Program-made: the position numbers and the translations under genes
DNA from: Bacteroidales bacterium UBA1208
GTDB taxonomy: Bacteria; Bacteroidota; Bacteroidia; Bacteroidales; P3
DNA: 24,891 nucleotides
NCBI GenBank assembly: GCA_002309955.1
Contig: DBXQ01000044.1
Location: 1-24,891, forward strand
Direction of reading: 5' to 3'
Part shown: positions 1-7,242 of the stretch, one piece after another
How the letters are laid out: every line of letters starts with the position of its first letter
Position numbering within the stretch: position 1 is the stretch's first letter
Notes under the pieces: generated by a model
Databases searched by the model: none
Seen by the model: the letters and a program-made list of their open reading frames with translations, nothing else
What the model was told of the DNA's origin: nothing

Positions 1-304
1 AGGCGCGGAAGGGAGCATTGCCCACCCTACCGCTCTCGTTGTTGAACACTGCCACGGTGGCAGGAGTCTGTGGAGTGGCACGATAAAGGCCGTTGCCCTC
101 GGTGCCATACACCACAATCTGGTCGCCTTCCACCCAGTTGAGCGCGGTACCGTTGAGGGCGGTCTTACCGTTCTGGTCGGTGCATACCTCCATCGTGGCA
201 CGGAACTGCGTGCCGTCACCCATCTGCTCTTTCTGGCAAGAGGTGAGGGTGAATAGATTTGATAATGCCAATAGGCTCAATAGACTTACTAAGGTTTTCT
301 TCAT
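1..304 (-). CDS. Secreted lipoprotein, Mfa/fimbrillin-like N-terminus (partial, 3' end outside window)
   Basis: The gene starts with ATG at 304 and runs leftward off the window, giving the first 101 residues. The start MKKTLVSLLSLLALSNLF and the lipobox-like LTSC (Cys at residue 23) form a lipoprotein signal peptide, so the protein should be exported and lipid-anchored. After the Cys come F-x-A-T-M, a Gly-Lys-Thr-Ala-Leu-Asn stretch and N-W-x-x-G-D-x-I-V-V-Y. This pattern is typical of N-terminal beta domains of Bacteroidales Mfa/fimbrillin-like surface lipoproteins. The specific role cannot be read from this fragment. It is divergent from the radical SAM gene and its leader is about 190 bases, with a TATCTTTG box at 504-497 and a 14-bp palindrome at 399-412. 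The lipoprotein call is firm; the fimbrillin-like assignment is tentative. Confidence 0.8.
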   Translation of the reverse strand, partial: MKKTLVSLLSLLALSNLFTLTSCQKEQMGDGTQFRATMEVCTDQNGKTALNGTALNWVEGDQIVVYGTEGNGLYRATPQTPATVAVFNNESGRVGNAPFRA

Positions 305-398
305 TTTTGTTGTTATTATTAGTTATATTGATGTTATTAATGCAATAATGGACGCTGGCACTTGCTTTACCATGCAGCGGGATAACGAATTTGCAAAG

Positions 399-412
399 TT
401 CGGTTAACCGAA
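399..412. repeat. Perfect 14-bp palindrome in the lipoprotein leader
   Basis: The sequence ttcggttaaccgaa is a perfect palindrome with no loop, about 95 bases upstream of the lipoprotein ATG and downstream of its probable transcription start. Its size and symmetry fit a dimeric regulator site. No regulator gene lies nearby, so the function is inferred only. Confidence 0.4.
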
Positions 413-496
413 GATAAAACGTTTCGCTCAACGTCTTTTTTATTATAACCTGTCTCCCATCCGCTTACCCGTCAAGAGCTCAGTTGGTTGACGCTG

Positions 497-527
497 CAAA
501 GATACACTTTTTTTTTAAAACCACGAA
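497..527 (-). promoter_or_regulatory. Putative promoter for the left-end lipoprotein
   Basis: Read on the minus strand, TATCTTTG (504-497) matches the Bacteroidota -7 box TAnnTTTG. TTCG at 527-524, 19 bases upstream, is one mismatch from the -33 TTTG. This promoter would give a leader of about 190 bases. The -7 box is a good match; the -33 box is weak. Confidence 0.5.
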
Positions 528-548
528 CATTTATCACAAAAAAAAGCG

Positions 549-556
549 TATCTTTG
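549..556 (+). promoter_or_regulatory. Putative -7 box of the radical SAM gene (leaderless)
   Basis: TATCTTTG matches TAnnTTTG exactly and ends only four bases before the ATG at 561. With the usual spacing, transcription would start at or next to the start codon, giving a leaderless mRNA. No clear TTTG lies 19-21 bases upstream. The oppositely oriented -7 box at 504-497 is only 44 bases away, so the two promoters must share their upstream DNA. Confidence 0.55.
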
Positions 557-560
557 CACC

Positions 561-1472
561 ATGAAATGCACACGCTGTCCACACCATTGCGCCACCAACC
601 GTGTTGAGCCACTTGGCTTTTGCCGTGCCGGTCTTCTGCCCGAGGCGGCTACGATTTGCGTGCACCGCGGCGAGGAGCCTCCTCTCTGTGGCGAGCGGGG
701 CATTTGCAATGTGTTTTTTGCGCACTGCAATCTTCAATGCGTCTATTGCCAAAACCGCGACATCAGCCGTGGCGACCTCTCCCCTGCCCTCTCACCGCGT
801 TTTGTGGGCGTGGAGGCCATTGTGGAGGGTATTGCCGCGCTGTTGCCCGCGACGGAGAACATCGTGGGTTTGGTCAGCCCCACCCATTACGCCGACAGTG
901 TCCCCGACATTGTAGAGGGGTTGCATGCCCGCGGTCTTTTCCCCACAATAGTCTACAACACCGGTGGATACGACAGCGTCGAAACCCTCCGCGCCCTTGC
1001 CCCCTACGTCGACATCTATCTGCCCGATTTCAAATACTCCGACCCCAGTTTAGCTCTCCGCTACAGCCATGCCGCCGACTATCCGCAGGTGGCCCTCGCC
1101 GCCCTCCGCGAGATGTACAACCAAAAAGGTTCGTCGCTCCCCACCGACGAGCACGGACTGGCCTATCGGGGCATTATTGTCCGCCACCTGGTGCTGCCCG
1201 GACAAGTGGAAAACAGCCTCGGGGTTCTCGACACCCTTGCCGACCTCTCCACCAATCTGCATGTAGCCCTCATGGCGCAGTATTTCCCGCCCTGCCAAGG
1301 CCTGCCCGACGAACTGAACCGCACCCTGACACGCGAAGAGTACGACCAAGTGACCGACCATTTCTATCACGTAGGCCTGTTTCGCGGATGGGTTCAAGAG
1401 TTAGAGGCCGAAGCATGCTACCGTCCCGATTTCACCCGCCAGGAGGCTTTCGAACCCCAAAAAAAGCAATAA
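561..1472 (+). CDS. Radical SAM protein, PflX-type (pyruvate formate-lyase activase-like)
   Basis: This 303-residue protein carries the radical SAM cluster motif C-x3-C-x2-C at Cys56, Cys60 and Cys63 (CNLQCVYC), which binds the 4Fe-4S cluster that cleaves S-adenosylmethionine. A second Cys set at 3, 6, 10 and 21 (CTRCPHHC plus GFCRAG) is typical of the PflX/COG1313 group and may hold another cluster. Relatives are annotated as putative pyruvate formate-lyase activating enzymes, but the substrate of this group is not established. No formate-lyase or other glycyl radical enzyme is next to it. The start is well fixed: the Cys motif begins at residue 3 and no upstream in-frame start codon is close. 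It probably heads a two-gene unit with the gene at 1515, 42 bases downstream. Confidence 0.88.
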   Translation: MKCTRCPHHCATNRVEPLGFCRAGLLPEAATICVHRGEEPPLCGERGICNVFFAHCNLQCVYCQNRDISRGDLSPALSPRFVGVEAIVEGIAALLPATENIVGLVSPTHYADSVPDIVEGLHARGLFPTIVYNTGGYDSVETLRALAPYVDIYLPDFKYSDPSLALRYSHAADYPQVALAALREMYNQKGSSLPTDEHGLAYRGIIVRHLVLPGQVENSLGVLDTLADLSTNLHVALMAQYFPPCQGLPDELNRTLTREEYDQVTDHFYHVGLFRGWVQELEAEACYRPDFTRQEAFEPQKKQ

Positions 1473-1514
1473 GCGGCACTGTCCGCCTCCCAACCCCACA
1501 ATCATTCAAAAACC

Positions 1515-2144
1515 ATGGACAAAAAACCTATTGACATAAAAGCACAAACCCCGCCCAGCCGATATTTCGAGGATCCCGTCTTCACCCTCAACAAGAGCGC
1601 AGTGGTGATGCTCAACACAACCTTCTTCAACTTTGAATTTGCCATGGCGCTGAACAGCAGCTACGGATTGAAACTGTTGCGCATCGACGACTGCCCCGTG
1701 GGTGATGCAGCGTATCCCTGCTTCATCTACCACGACGACACCACGCTCCTCTCCTTCGTCATGCTCGACCGCTCGCCGTCGCAGACTTCCGACCCCGTGT
1801 TCGACCTGTATGACAAAATGCTTATTGTGCGCGGACGCGACGCGCTGCAGTTCCAGCAACAGTTCTACGACGATGTCACCACCCGTATTGCCGAACCGCC
1901 TGCCGACGAACTGCTGCAACACGAACACTGGCTCGCCCTGTCGCGGATGAGCGAGAACATCATCGATGCCGCCACCTTCTCATTCCAGTCACCCAACGGT
2001 ACACCCCTCACCTCGCTCCACCCCGACACCCAGCAACCCATGCCGCGCAAACTCACCACCTACCTGGGCCGGATGAAGCAATTCCTGACGTCGACTTTCC
2101 AGACCTTCGAGTGGCACCTAAGCGACCCCGACGAACTGGAGTAA
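1515..2144 (+). CDS. Uncharacterised protein, possibly IPExxxVDY-like
   Basis: This is a 209-residue soluble protein with no signal peptide or membrane segment. The stretch at residues 35-85 (FNFEFAMALNSSYGLKLLRIDD, split here as FNFEFAMALNSSYG then LKLLRIDD, followed by a Tyr-Pro-x-Phe-x-Tyr segment and an aromatic beta-rich run) resembles the small Bacteroidota IPExxxVDY family. That family is usually shorter (about 150 residues), and the naming motif is not obvious here. The C-terminal third is Pro-, Thr- and Leu-rich and unassigned. Length, codon use and position 42 bases after the radical SAM gene support a real gene. No function is proposed. Confidence 0.7.
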   Translation: MDKKPIDIKAQTPPSRYFEDPVFTLNKSAVVMLNTTFFNFEFAMALNSSYGLKLLRIDDCPVGDAAYPCFIYHDDTTLLSFVMLDRSPSQTSDPVFDLYDKMLIVRGRDALQFQQQFYDDVTTRIAEPPADELLQHEHWLALSRMSENIIDAATFSFQSPNGTPLTSLHPDTQQPMPRKLTTYLGRMKQFLTSTFQTFEWHLSDPDELE

Positions 2145-2187
2145 TCCCCCCGAAAAAACAACCCCCAACCATAGCTCTTCCTTCGCT

Positions 2188-2209
2188 CGTTCTCCCATCG
2201 TTCTCCCAT
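2188..2209. repeat. Tandem 11-bp duplication
   Basis: CGTTCTCCCAT occurs twice without a gap (2188-2198 and 2199-2209), 44 bases after the stop codon of the upstream gene. The 11-bp period is about one helical turn. A similar pyrimidine-rich, 11-bp-phased array lies at 14779-14822, also after an operon end. Confidence 0.8.
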
Positions 2210-2278
2210 TACAATAGGACAAACGATGATATATCAAATCTTTATAAAAACACAAAGAAAGGAAGATGTAAATTTGTT

Positions 2279-2445
2279 AATTCGTTAATGTGATAATTCG
2301 TCAATCCGATTGATGCATTATCACATTAATACATTTACACGTTTATACATTCGCACATTAAAAAAAATCGTTACGTCACTTTTTTTTTGTAATTTTGCAT
2401 TTTTAAATAATGGATTCTTTTTGGATTCGCAAATTCGTTAATGTG
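2279..2445. repeat. Direct repeats of AATTCGTTAATGTG
   Basis: Two exact 14-bp copies (2279-2292 and 2432-2445) flank further degenerate words such as AATTCGTCAAT (2295-2305) and TTAATACATTTACAC. AATTCGTCAAT recurs at 23568-23578, over 21 kb away, so these belong to a dispersed intergenic word family rather than a local duplication. Confidence 0.65.
2390..2397 (+). promoter_or_regulatory. Putative -7 box for the PgpH-like/YfhO/GT2 unit
   Basis: TAATTTTG matches TAnnTTTG and sits in the longer string TTGTAATTTTGCATTTT, which is repeated exactly upstream of the DUF349 gene (8286-8302). No good -33 TTTG is visible. It would give a leader of about 100 bases before the ATG at 2502. Confidence 0.45.
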
Positions 2446-2501
2446 TTAATATGTAAATCGACTAACACATTCGCATATTGACAGGTTAACACATTTAAAA
2501 A

Positions 2502-4505
2502 ATGCCTATGCAACTGAAAAATATAATCTTTGCCACGGTGAAGCATTTACCGTTGTTGACCAAAGTGATACTGATGCTGGTGACATCGGCCTTGATCCCC
2601 TTGATGTTTCCGAGCGACGGGCAGGGCGAACACTATGACTACGCCGAAGGCAGCATCTGGCGAAATGACGATTTGGTGGCGCCTTTCGACTTTGCCGTGC
2701 AGAAGTCGCAAAGCGAAATCGAACAGGAAACCGCCATGGCACTGTCGGGCGTGACCCTTTACTATCATTACAATCCCACAGCCCACAGCGAGGCCGTGGA
2801 ACGCCTCAATGTGCTCACCCGCACCCATAGTGAGCTTAATGCCCGGCAGATGCGCCGCACAGTGGACAGCATCTATACCATTGGCTATTTGGAAATACCC
2901 GAAGACATGCCCGATTACGAGAACCACACGCTTGTGCTGCTTGACGGCAACGTGGGTTCGGAGCACACCACGGGCGAGTATGTGTCATCCCTCGACGTGA
3001 CCAACAGCCTGCTACGCGACAGCGTACTGGTGCCCAGCATCGTCTACGACATCAACCGCACACAGGTCGAAATGGACTCGCGGATGTCGCAACTCCTCAC
3101 CTCGTCGGGCGTGGTGAAGCAGGGCGAACGAATCATTGCCAAAGGCGAAACCGTCACCCCGGAACGCGCCCGCATCATAGCCTCGCTTGAACAAGAAAAC
3201 GACAAACTGTTCCGCGAAAACTATCATCCCTGGGGGCGCTATGCCGGACAACTGATGCTGTGTATCATCTCCTTCATCGCCCTTTACATGTTCCTGAAAA
3301 ACACCCGCCACCCCATATTGGAAGACAACCGCAAGGTGACCTTTGTCATGGTGCTCATCCTGCTCATCTCCGCCCTCACAGCACTGGTCTCGAGCCAAAG
3401 CCCCGAACTGGTGCTTATCGTGCCGCTATGTATCGTGCCCATCATGATGCGCGTGTTTTTTGACATGCGCGTGGCACTCTATGTGCATGTCACCACTATC
3501 ATCATCCTGGCCAACATGGTGCCCAACCCCTTCGAGTTTATCTTCTACCAGTTGATTGCCGGTATGATGTCGATTGTGACGGTGCGGAACTTCGAGAGCC
3601 GCAGCAAATTCTTCTTGGTGAGCGGGGTCATCTTCCTCTCCTACGCGCTGATTTATACGTTCGGTGTACTCAGTCAGGAAAGCACACTCGAAGGCATCAC
3701 CGCAGGACGCTATCTTGTTTTCTTCCTCAACGCTTTGCTTACCCTGCTGGCATACCCGCTGATCTACCTCTTCGAACGCGCCTTCGGACTGACCACCAAC
3801 TTGACACTCATGGAGCTCTCCTCAACCAACACCCCGGCATTGCGAGAGTTGTCGCGCAATGCCCCCGGCACATTTCAGCACGCTATGCAAGTGGCCAACA
3901 TCAGTGAAGACCTTATCAACGAGATTGGCGGCAACGCCCTGCTGGCCAAAGTCGGCGCACTATACCACGACATAGGCAAGGTCGCCTCGCCTCTATATTT
4001 CACCGAGAATCAGAACGGCGGTTTCAACCCCCACGACGAACTGGACTACCGCGAAAGCGCAGCCATCATCATACAGCATGTCCGCACCGGATTAGAGTTG
4101 GCTAAGAAATACCACCTGCCCACTACCGTGCAGGATTTTATCCGCACACACCACGGAACCACGATGACGGGATACTTCTACGCCAAACAACGGAACGAGC
4201 ATCCCGACGAGCCCATCAATCCATCCGACTTCCAGTATCCCGGTCCCACCCCATTTTCGAGAGAGACAGCAGTGGTGATGATTGTGGACAGTGTGGAAGC
4301 AGCCTGTAAGAGCCTCAAGAATCACGATAGCGAGTCGATAAACCAACTGGTCGACCGGGTTGTAGATAGCAAAATCAGCGACAACCAGCTGCAGAACTGC
4401 GACTTGACATTCGGCGACATCACACGTGTCAAGAAGATGCTCAAAACAAAAATGCTGAGCATCTATCATGCACGTATCTCATACCCTGTGGTGAAGAATG
4501 CATGA
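2502..4505 (+). CDS. 7TM-HD family phosphohydrolase, PgpH-type c-di-AMP phosphodiesterase
   Basis: This 667-residue inner-membrane protein has the full PgpH architecture. A first membrane segment at about 12-32 is followed by an extracytoplasmic region to about 245. Seven membrane segments fill about 245-440, and a cytoplasmic HD domain occupies about 450-640. The HD motif is L-Y-H-D-I-G-K (His489, Asp490). An upstream His in TFQHAMQVA, later His residues in IIQHV and RTHHG, and a final Asp in MIVDSVEAA complete the expected metal-ligand set. Listeria PgpH hydrolyses the second messenger c-di-AMP, and this protein probably does the same; the substrate is inferred. The ATG at 2502 has no strong Shine-Dalgarno. 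It is followed by yfhO 78 bases downstream, with no terminator seen between them. Confidence 0.9.
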   Translation: MPMQLKNIIFATVKHLPLLTKVILMLVTSALIPLMFPSDGQGEHYDYAEGSIWRNDDLVAPFDFAVQKSQSEIEQETAMALSGVTLYYHYNPTAHSEAVERLNVLTRTHSELNARQMRRTVDSIYTIGYLEIPEDMPDYENHTLVLLDGNVGSEHTTGEYVSSLDVTNSLLRDSVLVPSIVYDINRTQVEMDSRMSQLLTSSGVVKQGERIIAKGETVTPERARIIASLEQENDKLFRENYHPWGRYAGQLMLCIISFIALYMFLKNTRHPILEDNRKVTFVMVLILLISALTALVSSQSPELVLIVPLCIVPIMMRVFFDMRVALYVHVTTIIILANMVPNPFEFIFYQLIAGMMSIVTVRNFESRSKFFLVSGVIFLSYALIYTFGVLSQESTLEGITAGRYLVFFLNALLTLLAYPLIYLFERAFGLTTNLTLMELSSTNTPALRELSRNAPGTFQHAMQVANISEDLINEIGGNALLAKVGALYHDIGKVASPLYFTENQNGGFNPHDELDYRESAAIIIQHVRTGLELAKKYHLPTTVQDFIRTHHGTTMTGYFYAKQRNEHPDEPINPSDFQYPGPTPFSRETAVVMIVDSVEAACKSLKNHDSESINQLVDRVVDSKISDNQLQNCDLTFGDITRVKKMLKTKMLSIYHARISYPVVKNA

Positions 4506-4583
4506 ATGTGTGAATACGTGATTGCGTGAATATGTCGGTCAATCAACAAATCAACGAATTTAACGAATCCAAAAAATAAAATA

Positions 4584-7166
4584 ATGAAGAAGAAGTTTCT
4601 GACTCACATCGGTATGGTGGTGGCGTTACTGGCCATCTCCGCCATTTACTTTATGCCCATCCTGCAAGGCAAGGCCTTGCCACAAGGCGATTTGCAGAAA
4701 TATGAAGGCATGGCTAAAGCACAGAAGGACTACCATGAGGCCACCGGCGAGTATGCCACATGGTGCCCCAGCATGTTCAGCGGCATGCCCGGCTACCAGA
4801 TTACCAACAGCCCGCAGCATTCGGTGTTCACCCCCGTGAAGAACATCCTTTCATTGCAGATTTTCGGCCGGCAGAACGACATGGGAGTGTTGTTTCTTTA
4901 CCTGCTGGGCTTCTATATCGCACTCGTGGCCTTGGGCATAAGCCCGTGGCTTGCTTTGCTGGGCGGTCTGGCATTCGGCCTGGGCAGCTACAATATCATT
5001 ATCATCGAAGCCGGACATATCACCAAGGCATGGGCTATGGCGATGATGGCTCCGGTGTTGGCAGGCGAATTGCTGTGCCTGAAAGGTGCCGGTGTGTGGA
5101 GCTCGGATCGCAAACGGTCAATCCAGATGCTGGTATGGGGAGGCATACTTTTCATGGTGGCATTGGGATTGCAGATTGCATTAAACCACATACAGATCAC
5201 CCTCTATACCGCCATCGGAGGCATACTGATGGGTATTGTCTACGCCATTGTTTCCATAAAGGACAAGTATTTTGTCCGTTTTTTGCTTTCCACAGGCATT
5301 TTGGTTGTGGGTGTAGTGCTGGCACTGGTGTGCAACACGCGCCATCTGTTGGTAAACGAAGAATACATGCAGTACACCATGCGTGGGGGCAGCGAGATTA
5401 CCGTCACTCCGCAGGATTTGTATGGCAAGGATTTCCCCCGCAACAACAATTCCAACGACAAAGGCTTGGATATCAATTATGCTTTCAGCTGGAGCTATGG
5501 CATAGGCGAGACATACACCTTGCTGGTGCCCGGTGCGAAAGGCGGCGGCAGCATTGAGCCGGTGAGCAAGAGCAGCGCTTCGTACAGCAACTTCCATCAA
5601 GAGAAGGTGCCGCTGTACTGGGGCGACCAACCTTTCACGAGCGGTCCCGTGTACTTTGGAGCCATAGTGATGTTCCTGTTCCTGTTCGGCATGATAGTGG
5701 TGCGTGGACCAGAACGGTGGTGGATACTGGCAGCCACATTGCTGGCCATCCTCCTCTCGTGGGGCAGGAACTTTATGGGATTCAACGAATGGATGTTCAA
5801 CCACCTGCCTTTATACAATAAATTCCGTACCCCGTCGATGAGTTTGGTGCTGGCCAACGCACTGGCAGTGCTGATGGCAGTTCTGGGGCTGAAAGAGGCC
5901 ACCACGTTGCGGGAGCAAGGCGAAGTGAAACGGCTGTTACGCGGTCTCTACATCGCGGCAGGGGTGACTGTGGGAGGTATCCTGCTGGGATTGCTGATGA
6001 GCGGAAGTTTCAGCTACAGCGGTCTCGGCGACACGGAGATGGCTCGCCAGTACGGCGACCAATGGCCAATGATTCAAGACATCTTCATTAAAGACAGGAA
6101 GGCACTGTTTGTAAGCGACTCGTGGCGTAGCATCATATTCATACTGCTGGCTGCCGCAACCTTGTGGCTCTATCTGAAACGGTGGGTTGCCAAACCCAAG
6201 GCCGTACTTCCTGTGGTGGCTGTGTTGGCCGTGCTGACAGTGATTGACTTGCAGGGCGTGAACAGCCGTTATCTGAACAAAGACAACTATGTGCGCAACG
6301 CACGAATGCTGGAGATGCAGCCGGCACAGTATGACCGTGACATCGACGCCATGGCATTACAGGCAGGCGACCAAGACTACCGTGTGCTGAATCTGGCGGT
6401 GAACACCTTCAACGACTCCAAGCCCTCGGCTTTCCATAATCAGGTGGGCGGATACAGCGCCGCCAAGTTGCGCCGCTACCAAGACCTGATTGATTTCTAC
6501 ATCAGCTACCGCATCAACCAGAATGTGCTGAACATGCTCAACACCCGCTACATCGTGATGAACAACGGGCAGGTGCACCGCAACCCCGATGCGCTGGGCA
6601 ACTGCTGGTTTGTACAAACCATACGCCGGGCAGAAAACGCCAACGACGAGATACTGATGCTGAGCGACGTCGATACCACCTATGCGCCATTCAATCCCGC
6701 CAAGTGTGCCGTGATAAATGTGGCTGAGATGGGCGACAAGTTGCAGGGTCTGCCCAAAGTGGTAATTGACGGCATGGCGGCAAACGGTGTGGACAGCACT
6801 GCCTCCATCGTGATGGAGCACAAGCATCCCACCGACCTGAACACACTGACCTATCGCAGCCACAGCCGCTTGCCTCAGTTGGCAGTCTTCAGCGAGATAT
6901 ACTATGAGCCCGACTGGAAAGCCTATATCGACGGCAAGCCCGCCGAGTATCTCCGCGCCAACTACATACTGCGCGCCATGGTCATACCCGAAGGCGACCA
7001 CGTCATTGAGTTCCGCAATGAGGCTCCCACCATGCACAGGTTAGACAATATTACACTCATTTGCTCAATTGCCACGGTGTTGATTATCGGTGGGGTTCTC
7101 TTCATCTACTACCGACGGAGAAAATCCACCGATGACAGGAAGGGAAAATCTGCAAAACAAGAATAG
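4584..7166 (+). CDS. YfhO family multi-spanning membrane protein
   Basis: This 860-residue protein has one N-terminal membrane segment (about 8-26), a short loop with a DLQKYEGMAKAQ segment, then many membrane segments to about residue 570. A large extracytoplasmic C-terminal region follows, with a last membrane helix at about 830-850 and a basic tail. The C-terminal features EPDWKAYIDGKPA and IPEGDHVIEFRN are hallmarks of YfhO proteins. In Bacillus and Listeria, YfhO works with the GT2 enzyme CsbB to put sugars on lipoteichoic acid outside the cell, probably as a GT-C-like transferase using a lipid-linked sugar. In Bacteroidota the acceptor is unknown. A GT2 gene follows 76 bases downstream, echoing the CsbB-YfhO pairing. 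The family call is strong; the role is inferred. Confidence 0.85.
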   Translation: MKKKFLTHIGMVVALLAISAIYFMPILQGKALPQGDLQKYEGMAKAQKDYHEATGEYATWCPSMFSGMPGYQITNSPQHSVFTPVKNILSLQIFGRQNDMGVLFLYLLGFYIALVALGISPWLALLGGLAFGLGSYNIIIIEAGHITKAWAMAMMAPVLAGELLCLKGAGVWSSDRKRSIQMLVWGGILFMVALGLQIALNHIQITLYTAIGGILMGIVYAIVSIKDKYFVRFLLSTGILVVGVVLALVCNTRHLLVNEEYMQYTMRGGSEITVTPQDLYGKDFPRNNNSNDKGLDINYAFSWSYGIGETYTLLVPGAKGGGSIEPVSKSSASYSNFHQEKVPLYWGDQPFTSGPVYFGAIVMFLFLFGMIVVRGPERWWILAATLLAILLSWGRNFMGFNEWMFNHLPLYNKFRTPSMSLVLANALAVLMAVLGLKEATTLREQGEVKRLLRGLYIAAGVTVGGILLGLLMSGSFSYSGLGDTEMARQYGDQWPMIQDIFIKDRKALFVSDSWRSIIFILLAAATLWLYLKRWVAKPKAVLPVVAVLAVLTVIDLQGVNSRYLNKDNYVRNARMLEMQPAQYDRDIDAMALQAGDQDYRVLNLAVNTFNDSKPSAFHNQVGGYSAAKLRRYQDLIDFYISYRINQNVLNMLNTRYIVMNNGQVHRNPDALGNCWFVQTIRRAENANDEILMLSDVDTTYAPFNPAKCAVINVAEMGDKLQGLPKVVIDGMAANGVDSTASIVMEHKHPTDLNTLTYRSHSRLPQLAVFSEIYYEPDWKAYIDGKPAEYLRANYILRAMVIPEGDHVIEFRNEAPTMHRLDNITLICSIATVLIIGGVLFIYYRRRKSTDDRKGKSAKQE

Positions 7167-7242
7167 TTTAAGGGTTGAAAAGGTCTGTACCCATTCAGGA
7201 TATTAAACTTATGATAAGTGGTTTCAAAACACAAACTGAGAA

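Larger units (their letters stand above)
2145..2501. other. 357-bp intergenic stretch with promoter box and AT-rich repeats
   Basis: There is no credible gene here. The stretch holds a perfect 11-bp tandem duplication CGTTCTCCCAT (2188-2209), two copies of the 14-bp word AATTCGTTAATGTG (2279-2292 and 2432-2445), many related AT-rich words, and a TAATTTTG box at 2390-2397. It separates the radical SAM unit from the PgpH-like gene. Confidence 0.7.

Noticed and set aside
620..1534. A 304-codon open frame overlapping the radical SAM gene in another plus frame
   Set aside because: It is Arg-, Pro- and His-rich with no domain, and it fully shadows a gene with clear radical SAM motifs. High GC third positions create such frames.
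4506..4583. Terminator or promoter between the PgpH-like gene and yfhO
   Set aside because: No hairpin with T run and no TAnnTTTG box is visible. The spacer is only AT-rich word repeats, so co-transcription is more likely.
6357..7037. A 226-codon minus-strand frame inside yfhO
   Set aside because: It is antisense to the conserved C-terminal part of YfhO and shows no domain.
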